Shown: one piece after another, positions 1-8,565 of the stretch
Layout of the letters: each line of letters starts with the position of its first letter
Numbering within the stretch: position 1 is the first letter of the stretch
Assembly (NCBI GenBank): GCA_030745875.1
Contig: JASLNT010000107.1
Location: forward strand, 1-53,256
DNA length: 53,256 nucleotides
Direction: 5' to 3'
Origin: Phycisphaerae bacterium
Lineage (GTDB): Bacteria > Planctomycetota > Phycisphaerae > SM23-33
Translations under genes and position numbers: made by a program
The notes under the pieces: generated by a model
The model's input: the letters and a program-made list of their open reading frames with translations, nothing else
Told to the model about the DNA's origin: nothing
The model's database searches: none

Positions 1-2
1 CC

Positions 3-656
3 AAAACGCTGCCCGGAATGGTCGTCATTGGAGGCATTCTCATCTGTATCTGCGGTGTGGGGATTAACGGTTTCTCAGGTGTGATACGCGAAAGAGGCCA
101 AGGCGGCGGGGCCGATGATGCAGGCGGAAAGAAAGTCAACACTGGTCTGGGTGTGCTCGTGTGCGTAACCGCGGGCGTGCTGTCTTCGGGCCTGAACATC
201 GCGTTCCACATCGGTGGGGATATCGCCACTGTGGCCGGTAAGGAGTTCGGGAACCCCGGCTGGTTGCAGGGAATGGCCGTCTGGAATCTGATCTTCCTCG
301 GCGGTTTTCTGTCGAGCGTTACTTTCTCCGTCATCATGCTCTGCAAGAACAAGACGTGGGGCGGTTTCAAGAATGTAGGGTCGACCAAGAATATCATTTT
401 GGCGATCGTTATGGCTGTCGGGCACTTCCTGTGCATCTTCTTCTATGGCATTGGAACGTGGAAGTTGGGCAACCTGGGCACGTCGGTCGGATTTGCGATC
501 TTCCAATCCGGCGCCTTGCTGCTGGGCATTGGTCTGGGGTTCGTCACCGGCGAGTGGAAGAACGCCAGCGATAAGTCCAAGAAGTGTATGTTCGTGGGCC
601 TTGGAACGCTAATCGGAGGCATCATCATCGTCTCGATCGGTAACGCGTTGAGCTAA
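3..656 (+). CDS. RhaT-like sugar/proton symporter, C-terminal part (5' truncated by window)
   Basis: Inner-membrane sugar uptake protein resembling the L-rhamnose/proton symporter RhaT. The reading frame is open back to the first bases of the window (codons for KTLPG precede the first Met at 18), so this is a 3' fragment of about 217 codons; RhaT is usually about 344 aa, so roughly the C-terminal 60% is present. It shows six or more hydrophobic segments separated by short polar loops, including a conserved-looking NKTWGGFKN loop. The stop is followed by a strong terminator, so it is not co-transcribed with the arsenic genes. The family call rests on overall pattern. Another DMT-superfamily sugar transporter is possible. 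Confidence 0.7.
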   Translation, partial: KTLPGMVVIGGILICICGVGINGFSGVIRERGQGGGADDAGGKKVNTGLGVLVCVTAGVLSSGLNIAFHIGGDIATVAGKEFGNPGWLQGMAVWNLIFLGGFLSSVTFSVIMLCKNKTWGGFKNVGSTKNIILAIVMAVGHFLCIFFYGIGTWKLGNLGTSVGFAIFQSGALLLGIGLGFVTGEWKNASDKSKKCMFVGLGTLIGGIIIVSIGNALS

Positions 657-693
657 CGGTTCCGTTTGACATTTGAATTGTCGTTTTAGAAAG

Positions 694-724
694 CGGGCGC
701 ACGCATGTCGTGCGTCCGTTTCTT
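694..724 (+). terminator. Rho-independent terminator after the RhaT-like gene
   Basis: Ten-base-pair stem CGGGCGCACG (694-703) and CGTGCGTCCG (709-718) with one G-U pair and a five-base loop, followed by TTTCTTC. It lies 38 nt after the symporter stop and before the arsR promoter, so it insulates the two units. Confidence 0.8.
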
Positions 725-767
725 CAACGGCGTATTGGGGAGCGGTTTGGCGATTTCTTTGGATGCG

Positions 768-796
768 TTGACAAGCAGGGCCCGCAGGACTATAAT
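768..796 (+). promoter_or_regulatory. Consensus sigma-70 promoter of arsR-acr3
   Basis: TTGACA at 768-773, a 17-nt spacer, and TATAAT at 791-796: a perfect match to the bacterial housekeeping consensus. The arsR start codon is at 827 with TAGGAG at 815-820, giving a leader of only about 24 nt. A promoter this strong fits a unit normally held off by a repressor. Confidence 0.85.
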
Positions 797-816
797 TCGT
801 TAATTGGCGAAGTATA
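791..816 (+). promoter_or_regulatory. Inverted-repeat operator for ArsR, overlapping the -10 box and RBS
   Basis: Left arm TATAATTCG (791-799) and right arm CGAAGTATA (808-816) are inverted repeats matching at 8 of 9 positions, separated by 8 nt. The left arm contains the -10 box and the right arm touches the Shine-Dalgarno sequence, so a bound ArsR dimer would block polymerase. ArsR-family repressors are known to bind AT-rich imperfect palindromes of this size at their own promoters. The assignment to this ArsR is inferred from position. Confidence 0.65.
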
Positions 817-826
817 GGAGAATATA

Positions 827-1189
827 ATGCGAAACTTCCTGGCTGTGACCAAGGCTCTTTCAGATCCAAACCGTGTTCGGACCCTCATGTTCCTGCGGGG
901 CGGTGAGTTGTGTCTCTGCCAGATTATCAAGATGCTCGCTCTGGCGCCGTCGACGGTCTCCAAGCACATGGCCATTCTCTACAACGCACGCCTGATCGAG
1001 TCGAGAAAGGAAGGGCGATGGGTCTTTTTCCGCCTGGCTGAATCCAGAGACATGGTTATCCAGGGCGCCATTAAGTGGGCCGGGGACGCATTGGCCCGCG
1101 ACAGGCAGACCCAAGCCGACGCCAAGACGATAAAGGCCGTCAGAAAACTGAACCGAGAGAAACTCTGCGCGACGTACAGCCGCACCTGA
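827..1189 (+). CDS. arsR: ArsR-family metalloregulator (arsenite-responsive repressor)
   Basis: Cytoplasmic winged-helix repressor of 120 aa, the normal size for the family. It starts with the typical N-terminal helix MRNFLAVTKALSDPNRVRTL. ELCLCQI follows, placing Cys29 and Cys31 at the start of the metal-sensing alpha-3 helix as in the ELCVCDL motif of arsenic sensors. The recognition helix region is APSTVSKHMAIL, and a wing follows at about residues 61-70. Arsenite or antimonite binding to the cysteines is expected to release DNA. The start has TAGGAG six bases upstream, directly behind the promoter/operator. acr3 begins 12 nt after the stop, so the two form one operon. A third Cys ligand is not obvious nearby. 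Confidence 0.9.
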   Translation: MRNFLAVTKALSDPNRVRTLMFLRGGELCLCQIIKMLALAPSTVSKHMAILYNARLIESRKEGRWVFFRLAESRDMVIQGAIKWAGDALARDRQTQADAKTIKAVRKLNREKLCATYSRT

Positions 1190-1200
1190 ACGAACGAACC

Positions 1201-2370
1201 ATGGGATCAGACACCGACATCCAAACGCCCCCCGAAGAGCCGCGCAAGGGCCTGAATATCTTCGAGAAGTACCTGACGATCTGGGTGCTCCTCTGCATTG
1301 CCGCCGGTATCGTTCTGGGCATGGTCGCCCCGGGCGTGGCTGAATCGTTGGACGGGATGGCGATTTACGTTAACGGCGCTCCGGTGGTTTCGATCCCTAT
1401 CGCCATCGCTCTGTTTTTCATGATGTATCCGATCATGGTGAAGATCGACTTTGCTGAAGTCGTGCGTGCGGGCAAGAGTCCCAAGCCGGTGGCCCTTACG
1501 CTGATCGTCAACTGGGCGATCAAGCCCTTCACCATGTTCGCCATCGCCACGTTCTTCCTGAGCTACGTGTTCCGGGATATGATTCCGGGCACGGAGATTC
1601 TCAAGGATGGCAGCGAGGTCGAGTTGTTCCGTTCGTATATTTCCGGAGCGATCCTGCTGGGCATCGCCCCGTGTACGGCTATGGTGCTGATGTGGGGGTA
1701 TCTAGCCAAAGGCAACCAAGGCCATACGCTGATAATGGTAGCCATCAACTCGCTGACGATGTTAGTGCTTTACGGCCTGTTGGGCGGTTGGCTGTTGGGT
1801 GTTAACCAGATGCCCGTGCCTTGGGAGGCGCTGCTGTTGAGCATCGCGATTTATGTGGCCTTGCCGCTGGCGGCGGGCTACTTTTCGCGGAAGTGGATTA
1901 TTAAAGCCAGGGGCCGCGAGTGGTTTGATTCCAAATTCCTGCACGTTCTGACGCCCGTGTCGATAATCGCTCTGCTTGGCACGCTGGTGCTGCTGTTCAG
2001 CTTCAAGGGCGAGACTATAACCAAACATCCGCTGACAATCCTCTGGATCGCCATCCCGCTGGCGATCCAGACGGTGCTGATATTCGGCGTTACGTACGGG
2101 CTGGCGAGGTTGCTTAAGTTCAGTTACGAAGACGCCGCTCCGTCGGCGTTGATTGGCGCCTCCAACCACTTCGAGGTCGCCATCGCAACGTCGGCGATGC
2201 TGTACGGTCTGTCCAGCGGGGCGGCTTTGGCGACAGTGGTGGGTGTGCTCATCGAGGTGCCCCTGATGCTTATGCTGGTCAGGATATGCCTGCGGACCAG
2301 GGGCTGGTTCTCGCCGACGGCGACGGATGAACAGTCAACAGCCAGCAAGGAACAACCAATTTTCAAGTAA
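1201..2370 (+). CDS. acr3: ACR3-family arsenite efflux transporter
   Basis: Inner-membrane arsenite/proton exporter of 389 aa with ten predicted membrane helices, the usual ACR3 size. It begins with the family N-terminus around GLNIFEKYLTIWVLLCIAAG. The essential Cys of TM4 is visible as Cys158 in GIAPCTAMVLMWGYLAKG, and the conserved acidic residue of TM9 lies in GASNHFEVAIATS. The ATG at 1201 is chosen because the frame upstream overlaps arsR and lacks similarity. No good Shine-Dalgarno is visible, so translation may depend on arsR. No arsenate reductase gene is present in the window, so the unit handles As(III) directly, as expected in a reducing habitat. Confidence 0.93.
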   Translation: MGSDTDIQTPPEEPRKGLNIFEKYLTIWVLLCIAAGIVLGMVAPGVAESLDGMAIYVNGAPVVSIPIAIALFFMMYPIMVKIDFAEVVRAGKSPKPVALTLIVNWAIKPFTMFAIATFFLSYVFRDMIPGTEILKDGSEVELFRSYISGAILLGIAPCTAMVLMWGYLAKGNQGHTLIMVAINSLTMLVLYGLLGGWLLGVNQMPVPWEALLLSIAIYVALPLAAGYFSRKWIIKARGREWFDSKFLHVLTPVSIIALLGTLVLLFSFKGETITKHPLTILWIAIPLAIQTVLIFGVTYGLARLLKFSYEDAAPSALIGASNHFEVAIATSAMLYGLSSGAALATVVGVLIEVPLMLMLVRICLRTRGWFSPTATDEQSTASKEQPIFK

Positions 2371-2425
2371 CGGCCAACGGCAACGACGGACGGCAAGGGC
2401 GCCATCCGCCAATATCATCCAACTC

Positions 2426-2454
2426 TTTACACACACCGTCAAACGGGGTCTAAT
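2426..2454 (+). promoter_or_regulatory. Sigma-70-like promoter of the sugar-oxidation operon
   Basis: TTTACA (2426-2431), exactly 17 nt, TCTAAT (2449-2454): each box is one base from consensus. The expected start is near 2461, where a perfect inverted repeat CGGCGG-C-CCGCCG (2461-2473) lies. That places an operator-like palindrome at +1, leaving a leader of about 78 nt before the first gene. Confidence 0.55.
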
Positions 2455-2538
2455 GTGGTCCGGCGGCCCGCCGATCTTCGCTGGATTGCGAGGAATCAGG
2501 CTTGGGCTATGGACTAACAGCATTCGAGGAGAATCATC

Positions 2539-3573
2539 ATGCGAACAGTTGTGGTAATCGAGCCGGATAAGGTTGAAATCGCTGAAGTCGGTAAGCCTGA
2601 GGTCGGACCCTACCAGGTGCTTGTGCGCAATGAAGTTGCGGCGCTCTGCAACGCCACCGACGGAAAACTGGCGGCGGGGCATTTCCCCGGTGTTGATGAC
2701 TATCCTCTCGTACTGGGACACGAGGGCGCCGGTATTGTCGAAGAAGTCGGCGAGAAGGTGCGCAATTTCTCGGTCGGCGATCGCGCGATTGGCGGGCTGC
2801 TGTTCGAGTTCGACAAGCCCGATTACAACACCGGATGGGGCGGTTTTTGCGAGTACACGCTCTGCAACGATCACGACGCGATGGTCGAAGACGGAGTAGC
2901 CGACGAGGCCCACGGTTGGTTCGAGTGCTACGAGATCCAACGCACCGTCGACGCCGACATTCCTGTGGAAGCAGCTGCTCTGCTCTGCACGTGGCGTGAG
3001 GTATACGGTGGGTTCGGGGATTTCCAGTTAGGCGAAGGCGACGACATTCTCGTTTTCGGAGCTGGTCCGGTCGGCCTGAGCTTCGTGAAGTTCGCCAAGT
3101 TGCTGGGGCTCGGATACGTCGCCTCGGTCGATCCTCTGGAGAACAAGCGCGCCAAGGCGTTGGAAATGGGCGCAGACGCAGTGTTCAGCCCGGACGACGA
3201 CCTGAAGGCGATCGTAGAGGAGCGCGGAAAACCGTTCGACGCAGTTATCGACGCCGTCGGTCTTCCCGCGATAACCAACGCTGCGCTGCCGCTTATCAAG
3301 ATGGGCGGAACGATCGGCATCTATGGTGTTATCGCCGACGATTCCATCACCATCAACAAGTGCGACGGCCCGTACAACTTCAACCTGTTCGTTCACCAGT
3401 GGCCTACTCGCCATCGCGAGGCCGCGGCGCAGGGTCCGATATGCGACTGGATCCGAGAGGGCAAGCTGTCGGCCGATGAGTTCGTGACCCATGACTTCAA
3501 GCTTGAAGAGATCAATGACGCCATGGGTGCAGTGAAGCGCGGCGAGGCGATCAAAGTCCTCTTGAGGTACTAA
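2539..3573 (+). CDS. Zinc-dependent medium-chain dehydrogenase (polyol/sorbitol dehydrogenase type)
   Basis: Predicted NAD(P)-dependent alcohol or polyol oxidase of 344 aa, soluble. The GroES-like N-terminal domain carries likely catalytic zinc ligands Cys37 (ALCNATD) and His61-Glu62 (LGHEGAG). The Rossmann domain shows GAGPVG near residue 178 followed by an acidic residue in SVDPLEN, which favours NAD. The four-Cys structural zinc loop of classical alcohol dehydrogenases is missing, as in several sorbitol or polyol dehydrogenases. A GAGGAG ribosome site lies just upstream. It is the first gene of a five-gene operon with an FGGY kinase 42 nt downstream. A pentitol or hexitol to ketose step is the simplest reading, but the substrate cannot be read from sequence. 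Confidence 0.8.
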   Translation: MRTVVVIEPDKVEIAEVGKPEVGPYQVLVRNEVAALCNATDGKLAAGHFPGVDDYPLVLGHEGAGIVEEVGEKVRNFSVGDRAIGGLLFEFDKPDYNTGWGGFCEYTLCNDHDAMVEDGVADEAHGWFECYEIQRTVDADIPVEAAALLCTWREVYGGFGDFQLGEGDDILVFGAGPVGLSFVKFAKLLGLGYVASVDPLENKRAKALEMGADAVFSPDDDLKAIVEERGKPFDAVIDAVGLPAITNAALPLIKMGGTIGIYGVIADDSITINKCDGPYNFNLFVHQWPTRHREAAAQGPICDWIREGKLSADEFVTHDFKLEEINDAMGAVKRGEAIKVLLRY

Positions 3574-3615
3574 CGGCCCGGGCAGGCTCGACACTTTAAG
3601 TTGGAGATCCGTTCA

Positions 3616-5106
3616 ATGAGCGATAATGTGATGGCGTTGGATATCGGCACGCAGAGTGTCCGTGCGGCGGTCCTTACCGCAGACGGTGAGATTCTGGGCA
3701 TAGCGCAGGTCAAACACGATGTCGACAGCCCCCAGGCCGGTTGGGCCCAGGAGCGTCCCGACGACTGGTGGACGGAAATATGCACCGCCATTCCGCAAGT
3801 GCTCGAAGAGACCGGTGTTGACGCCGCCTCAATCGCCGCCATAGCGACCTGCGGCCAGATGCACGGTCCGGTGGGTCTGGATGATGCGGGCAAGGTCACC
3901 ACCGAATGGGTGCAGTTGTGGTGCGATAATCGTTGTGGAAAGCAGGCTCAGAGTATCGGCAGGGATCATGACGAGTCGCGACTGGCGGCGATTACGGGCA
4001 ATCCGCTGAACCCCGCCTGGACCGGTCTCAAAGTGCGATGGCATCTCGACAATCAGCCCGAAGTTTACAATGCTTCGAGATGGTTCCTGGTGCCCAAGGA
4101 TTTCATCAACTACCGCCTTACGGGCGTTGCGGCCGGCGATCCCAGCGAAGCTTCAGGTTCGTTCCTGTGGGATGCGGCGACCGATGCGTATTCTCAAGAA
4201 CTGGCGGATGTGGTCGGAGTGGACCTGGGGCGATTTGCGCCAATTCATCCGTCGCACGAGGTCATCGGGAAGGTGACCGCCCAGGCCGCCGGGCTTACGG
4301 GTCTGGTCGAGGGCACGCCCGTTGTCGCGGGCGGAGGCGACTTCCCGGTTTCCATGTTGGGGTTCGGTATTGTAGGATCGGGCGTAACCGCCGACGTGAC
4401 GGGTACGAGCATGTTGCTGGCCGCACACACCGAAAAACCGCTGGTCGATCCGTCCATTCAGAATCTCCGGCACGTTGTTCCAGGTTGGATACCGTTTACG
4501 ATTCTGGCTTGCGGCGGGCTGAGCATGAAGTGGTGCAAGGACCTGGCCGGTTCCATGTGCGGACGCGACGTATCGTACGATGAACTTATCGAGATGGCGC
4601 AGGAAGTTCCGCCCGGGAGCGAAGGACTCACGTTCTACCCGTACATGCTTGGCGAGCGGCGGGCGGAGAACACTACGTCGCTGGGCGGTTATTTCGGGAT
4701 TTCGCTGAACCATACGGCGGGACATTTCGTCCGTGCGGTCATGGAGTCCGTCGCCCTGGTCATGGGCAAGGATGTGGCGCAATTCCGGGCGCTGGGTATG
4801 GACGTTACGAAGATCCGCAGCGTTGGCGGGGGGACGAGAAACGAACTTTGGAATCAGATCAAGGCCGATGTCATGCAGGTCCCGCTGGAGTTGGACGAAG
4901 AACCTGAAGCGGGCCTGAAGGGCGCTGCGCTGCTTGCGGCGGCCGGTGTGGGCATGATAGACGATCCGGCTGCGGTTGCAGTCGCCCGGAGCAAGGCTGA
5001 CCGAACCGTCCAACCGCAAAATGAAACAACCCAGGCCTACCAGGCCGCACAAAGAGAATTCGTCCGGATTTACGACCATATGCTTGGTTTCTGGATGGAA
5101 AGTTGA
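3616..5106 (+). CDS. FGGY-family carbohydrate kinase, xylulokinase-like
   Basis: ATP-dependent sugar kinase of 496 aa, the usual length for xylulokinase. The N-terminus MALDIGTQSVRAAVL is the phosphate-1 motif. CGQMHGPV matches the sugar-contact segment of XylB. GGGDF near residue 240 supplies the catalytic Asp, ADVTGTSM is the adenosine-side loop, and GGGTRNELWNQIKADV is the C-terminal FGGY signature. The ATG at 3616 follows GGAG (3603-3606) with nine-base spacing, so the in-frame TTG at 3601 is unlikely. Downstream of a polyol dehydrogenase it would phosphorylate the ketose product. D-xylulose is the first guess; ribulose or another ketose is possible. Confidence 0.85.
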   Translation: MSDNVMALDIGTQSVRAAVLTADGEILGIAQVKHDVDSPQAGWAQERPDDWWTEICTAIPQVLEETGVDAASIAAIATCGQMHGPVGLDDAGKVTTEWVQLWCDNRCGKQAQSIGRDHDESRLAAITGNPLNPAWTGLKVRWHLDNQPEVYNASRWFLVPKDFINYRLTGVAAGDPSEASGSFLWDAATDAYSQELADVVGVDLGRFAPIHPSHEVIGKVTAQAAGLTGLVEGTPVVAGGGDFPVSMLGFGIVGSGVTADVTGTSMLLAAHTEKPLVDPSIQNLRHVVPGWIPFTILACGGLSMKWCKDLAGSMCGRDVSYDELIEMAQEVPPGSEGLTFYPYMLGERRAENTTSLGGYFGISLNHTAGHFVRAVMESVALVMGKDVAQFRALGMDVTKIRSVGGGTRNELWNQIKADVMQVPLELDEEPEAGLKGAALLAAAGVGMIDDPAAVAVARSKADRTVQPQNETTQAYQAAQREFVRIYDHMLGFWMES

Positions 5107-5166
5107 GTCTCGCCGGCCGGGCTTGTTGTCGGGCCGACGGAAACTCATGACGTATAGAGAAAGGAC

Positions 5167-7026
5167 ATGACGATGCAGGCGTTCAAAGGCGGATACCTCG
5201 GAAGAACACTGAGGGTCAATCTCACCACCAGGCAGACCAGCGTTGAGGAACTGAATGACAGCGAACTCGAACTGCTGCTGGGCGGACGTGGAATTGCGGC
5301 CAGGATGTATTACCAGGAGATACCCGCCGAAACCAAACCGTTTGACGAGGGCAACAAGCTGTTCTTCGTGACTGGTCCGATGACCGGCGTACCGCTGCCT
5401 TCGACCACCAAATTCCAGTTGGCGACCAAGAGCCCCGAAACCGGGCATTACCTCTGCTCGAACTGCGGCGGCGTGTTCGGGCCGCAGCTCAAGCAGTGCG
5501 GATTTGACGCTCTTATTGTCGAAGGCGTCGCCTCGGGCTGGACCTACCTTACGATCAGGGAAGGGCAAGTCGAGTTCTGCGACGCGGCGGATCTGGTGGG
5601 CTTGAGCACCACCGATGCGCAATCCAAACTGCTGGAGCTAATTGACGACAAGAACGCGGGCACTATGACAATAGGTCCCGCTGCTGAAAAGCTGGTGCGA
5701 CTGTCGTACATTGGCGTTGACTCCAGGGCGTTCGGTCGAGGCGGACCTGGCGCGGTCATGGGTTCCAAGAAGCTCAAGGGCATCGTGGTCCGCGGAACGG
5801 GCAAGACCCCGGTCGCCGACAAGGACCGAGTCGATGAGATCCGCAAAGCCGCACTCGCCGAACTTCGCACTTCGCGAGCGGACCACACGCGCCTCGGTAC
5901 GATGCAGTATATCAAGAAACTTAACGATCTGGGCTGCATGCCCACGCGGAACTTCCAGACATCGCACTTCGAAGAATGCGAGCCTGTCGAGGCGGAGGCG
6001 ATGAAAGCCGACTACTACGTTCGCAATTACGCCTGCTACCGTTGCCCGGTGGCTTGCGGAAAGGTCTGCGAAGTTAAAGACGGTCCGCACGCCGGAGCAC
6101 GCGCCCGCACGGAGTTCGAGACCGTCGGGTTGTTCGGACCGTGTTGCGGAGTATCGGATTTCGGAGCTATCGTCGCGGCCAACCAGCTCGCCGACGAGAT
6201 CGGTCTGGATACGATTTCCGTAGGAAACGCCGTGTCGCTTACCATGGAACTGTACGAACGCGGGCTGATCACCACCGACGATACTGAAGGGATCGAGGCG
6301 AAATTCGGCAGCGGTGAGGCGCTGATCGAGATTATCCGCCTGGTTGGCGAGAGAAGGGGCATTGGCGATCTGCTGGCTGACGGTATGGCTGAGGTAGCCC
6401 GTCGCAAGCCCGAGTGGAGTTGGTACTGTCTGCACGTTAAGGGCATGCCCTTCGCCGCCTACGATCCGCGCGGATTCTACGGGAACGCACTTACCAAGGG
6501 CACATCCAGCCGCGGAGCCTGCCACAACGTGGGAGGGTGGAGCATTCGCGCCGAACTGCTCACCGGCGAGCACGACCGCTTCGCCCTTGAGGGCAAGGGT
6601 CCGCTGATTATGAGCATCCAGGACAACCGAGCGTACGTCGATTCGCTGGGCTTGTGCACCGTTGTTCGCGGTTCTATGGCGTTTTCCGCCAGTCCGGCCG
6701 GCGATACGATGGAGGCGGTCACCGGATACGGTTTCACGCCCAAACTGCTGGAGATCGGCGAGCGGATTTACAGCCTCGAACGCATGATCCTCAATCGGGA
6801 GGGCATCGTCCGCACCGACGACATGCTGCCGGATCGCATATTCAAGGAAGCGATTCCCTCCGGTCCCTGCGAGGGCAAAACGCTTACGCAAGAGCAATAC
6901 GATTTTATGCTCGACGAGTACTACCAGGCTCGCGGATGGGATTCCAACGGCGTGGTCACCGACGAGACCAAACAGCGCCTTGGTCTGACTGACGTACTGC
7001 TGCAGAAAGGCCCGCAGGAGCAATAG
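5167..7026 (+). CDS. Aldehyde:ferredoxin oxidoreductase (tungstopterin AOR family)
   Basis: Cytoplasmic AOR-family enzyme of 619 aa, full length. The N-terminal domain (about 1-210) binds the bis-pterin cofactor and includes RGGPGAVMGSKKLK at 191-204. The [4Fe-4S] ligands are visible as Cys290, Cys293 and Cys297 in ACYRCPVACG and Cys497 in SLGLCTV, matching the CxxCxxxC plus distant Cys pattern of the family. AAGGA precedes the ATG at 5167. Such enzymes oxidise aldehydes to acids using tungsten and pass electrons to ferredoxin. Between a sugar kinase and a cupin-type phosphoglucose isomerase it may act on a sugar-derived aldehyde, but AOR, GAPOR-like and other subfamilies cannot be separated by eye. 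No ferredoxin or pterin-cofactor genes are in the window. Confidence 0.9.
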   Translation: MTMQAFKGGYLGRTLRVNLTTRQTSVEELNDSELELLLGGRGIAARMYYQEIPAETKPFDEGNKLFFVTGPMTGVPLPSTTKFQLATKSPETGHYLCSNCGGVFGPQLKQCGFDALIVEGVASGWTYLTIREGQVEFCDAADLVGLSTTDAQSKLLELIDDKNAGTMTIGPAAEKLVRLSYIGVDSRAFGRGGPGAVMGSKKLKGIVVRGTGKTPVADKDRVDEIRKAALAELRTSRADHTRLGTMQYIKKLNDLGCMPTRNFQTSHFEECEPVEAEAMKADYYVRNYACYRCPVACGKVCEVKDGPHAGARARTEFETVGLFGPCCGVSDFGAIVAANQLADEIGLDTISVGNAVSLTMELYERGLITTDDTEGIEAKFGSGEALIEIIRLVGERRGIGDLLADGMAEVARRKPEWSWYCLHVKGMPFAAYDPRGFYGNALTKGTSSRGACHNVGGWSIRAELLTGEHDRFALEGKGPLIMSIQDNRAYVDSLGLCTVVRGSMAFSASPAGDTMEAVTGYGFTPKLLEIGERIYSLERMILNREGIVRTDDMLPDRIFKEAIPSGPCEGKTLTQEQYDFMLDEYYQARGWDSNGVVTDETKQRLGLTDVLLQKGPQEQ

Positions 7027-7028
7027 GC

Positions 7029-7628
7029 ATGAATGACGAACAGATGAGACTGCTTTCGACCCCGTTCGACCTGGTCACCGGTTTGTCGAGCAAGGTCGAC
7101 CCGATCCGCAGACAGTTGTCGGCGATGAGCGGTATGTACGCCGACGCAGAAGCCTTCGCCGACATGGTCGCCGCCGGCGATCCGCTGGTTTACGAGTTCT
7201 ACGACCTGGGCGTGCCCGCAGACGCCGGCGAGATAGCGTTCGGTACGAGCATTACGTACCCGGGCAAGGTCGGTAACGAGTATTTCATGACCAAAGGCCA
7301 CTTCCACTCGATACTCGAGACGGCCGAAGTTTACTACTGCTTAAGCGGTGAGGGGCGGATGATGATGGAGAACCCCGAGGGTGATTGGAAATCTTGTGAG
7401 ATGACCGCCGGCGCGGCTGTGTATGTGCCCGCGCGATACGCTCACCGAAGCATTAACACCTCGAATGACCAGCCGTTGGTGACGTTCTTCGCCTTCCGGG
7501 GAGACGCCGGACACGATTACGGAACGATAGAGGACAAGGGTTTTCGCAATCTGGTGGTCGAACGCGACGGGCGGCCGGTTGTAATTAGTAATCCCAAGTG
7601 GGGCTCCGATCCGGAGGATACGCAATAA
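7029..7628 (+). CDS. Cupin-type (archaeal-type) glucose-6-phosphate isomerase
   Basis: Metal-dependent phosphoglucose isomerase of the cupin family, 199 aa, interconverting glucose-6-phosphate and fructose-6-phosphate. The metal ligands are His91 and His93 (KGHFHS), Glu100 (AEVYY) and His139 (YAHRS). Their spacing is the same as that described for the Pyrococcus enzyme. The start lies two bases after the AOR stop and the 3' end overlaps the next start by one base, so it is embedded in the operon. In a bacterium this non-orthologous enzyme beside an AOR is unusual and suggests it serves this pathway rather than central glycolysis. A related aldose-ketose isomerisation is the alternative. Confidence 0.88.
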   Translation: MNDEQMRLLSTPFDLVTGLSSKVDPIRRQLSAMSGMYADAEAFADMVAAGDPLVYEFYDLGVPADAGEIAFGTSITYPGKVGNEYFMTKGHFHSILETAEVYYCLSGEGRMMMENPEGDWKSCEMTAGAAVYVPARYAHRSINTSNDQPLVTFFAFRGDAGHDYGTIEDKGFRNLVVERDGRPVVISNPKWGSDPEDTQ

Positions 7629-8545
7629 TGAAGATACTCATAACACCCAGGTCGCTTACTCGTGACGGGCACAAATCGCTGGCGAGACTGGAAGACGCCG
7701 GATACGAACTGCTCTTCTCCACTCCGGGCGAGTTCCCAAGTGAGGATGAGTTGATTAAACTGCTGCCCGGTTGCGTGGGGTATCTCGCGGGCGTTGAGAA
7801 GATATCGTCCAGAGTGCTGGATTCAGCCGGAGACCTTAAAGTTATCAGCCGCAACGGAACCGGTGTCGACAGCGTTGATCTCGGTGCTGCGGACCGGAAC
7901 AAAGTGCAAGTGTTGCGGGCCGTAGGAGCCAACGCGCGAGGCGTAGCGGAACTGACCTTCGGGCATATTCTTGCGGCGGTTCGGTCGATCCCGTTCAGCG
8001 ACGCGGCGATGAAGGATCAGCGATGGGAGCGTCGCAAAGGCTTTGAATTGGCCGATCGCACACTTGGCTTGATCGGTTGCGGTATGATCGGCCAGCAGGT
8101 GGCGAGGTTTGCGTTAGGATTCGATATGCGCGTCCTGGCATGCGATCCGTTCGCCGATATGAGCTTCAAACCGTCGAATAGATTCGCGTTCAATTCAATC
8201 GACGGTGTGTTGGCGGATTCGGATATTATCAGCCTTCATTGTCCCCCTCAGGACGGCGGTCCGGTGATCGACGCTGAGACTATCGAGGAGATGAAGGACG
8301 GTGTGTATATCATAAACACCGCCCGAGCGAACCTGCTCGACGAACGTGCGGTTCTGGCCGGGCTGGACAGCGGTAAGATAGCCGGTGTGGTGATCGACGC
8401 CTTCGATCCCGAACCGCCCTCCGACTGGACTCTCGCAAAACACCCCAAGGTGGTGAGTTCACCGCATATCGGAGGCTTCACTTCCGAAAGCGTAGATCGC
8501 GCGGTGTCAGTTGCGGTTGACAACCTCCTGGCGGCTTTGAAATAA
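7628..8545 (+). CDS. D-isomer-specific 2-hydroxyacid dehydrogenase (phosphoglycerate dehydrogenase-like)
   Basis: NAD-dependent 2-hydroxyacid dehydrogenase of 305 aa, a compact form without an ACT domain. The nucleotide fold has GLIGCGMIGQQVA followed by VLACDP. The catalytic Arg is in INTARANLLDE, the Glu in DAFDPEPP and the His in SSPHIGG. The ATG at 7628 overlaps the preceding stop in TAATG, so translation is coupled to the isomerase gene; an upstream in-frame start would run into that gene. A hairpin terminator follows at 8566. It probably reduces or oxidises a sugar-derived hydroxy acid in this operon. A phosphoglycerate dehydrogenase role in serine synthesis is less likely in this setting. 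Confidence 0.87.
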   Translation: MKILITPRSLTRDGHKSLARLEDAGYELLFSTPGEFPSEDELIKLLPGCVGYLAGVEKISSRVLDSAGDLKVISRNGTGVDSVDLGAADRNKVQVLRAVGANARGVAELTFGHILAAVRSIPFSDAAMKDQRWERRKGFELADRTLGLIGCGMIGQQVARFALGFDMRVLACDPFADMSFKPSNRFAFNSIDGVLADSDIISLHCPPQDGGPVIDAETIEEMKDGVYIINTARANLLDERAVLAGLDSGKIAGVVIDAFDPEPPSDWTLAKHPKVVSSPHIGGFTSESVDRAVSVAVDNLLAALK

Positions 8546-8565
8546 TGTAAGCACAGGCTGACCCC

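Noticed and set aside
4153..5622. 489-codon open frame on the - strand across the xylulokinase-like and AOR genes
   Set aside because: Shadow of two clear enzyme genes; no motif, no ribosome site.
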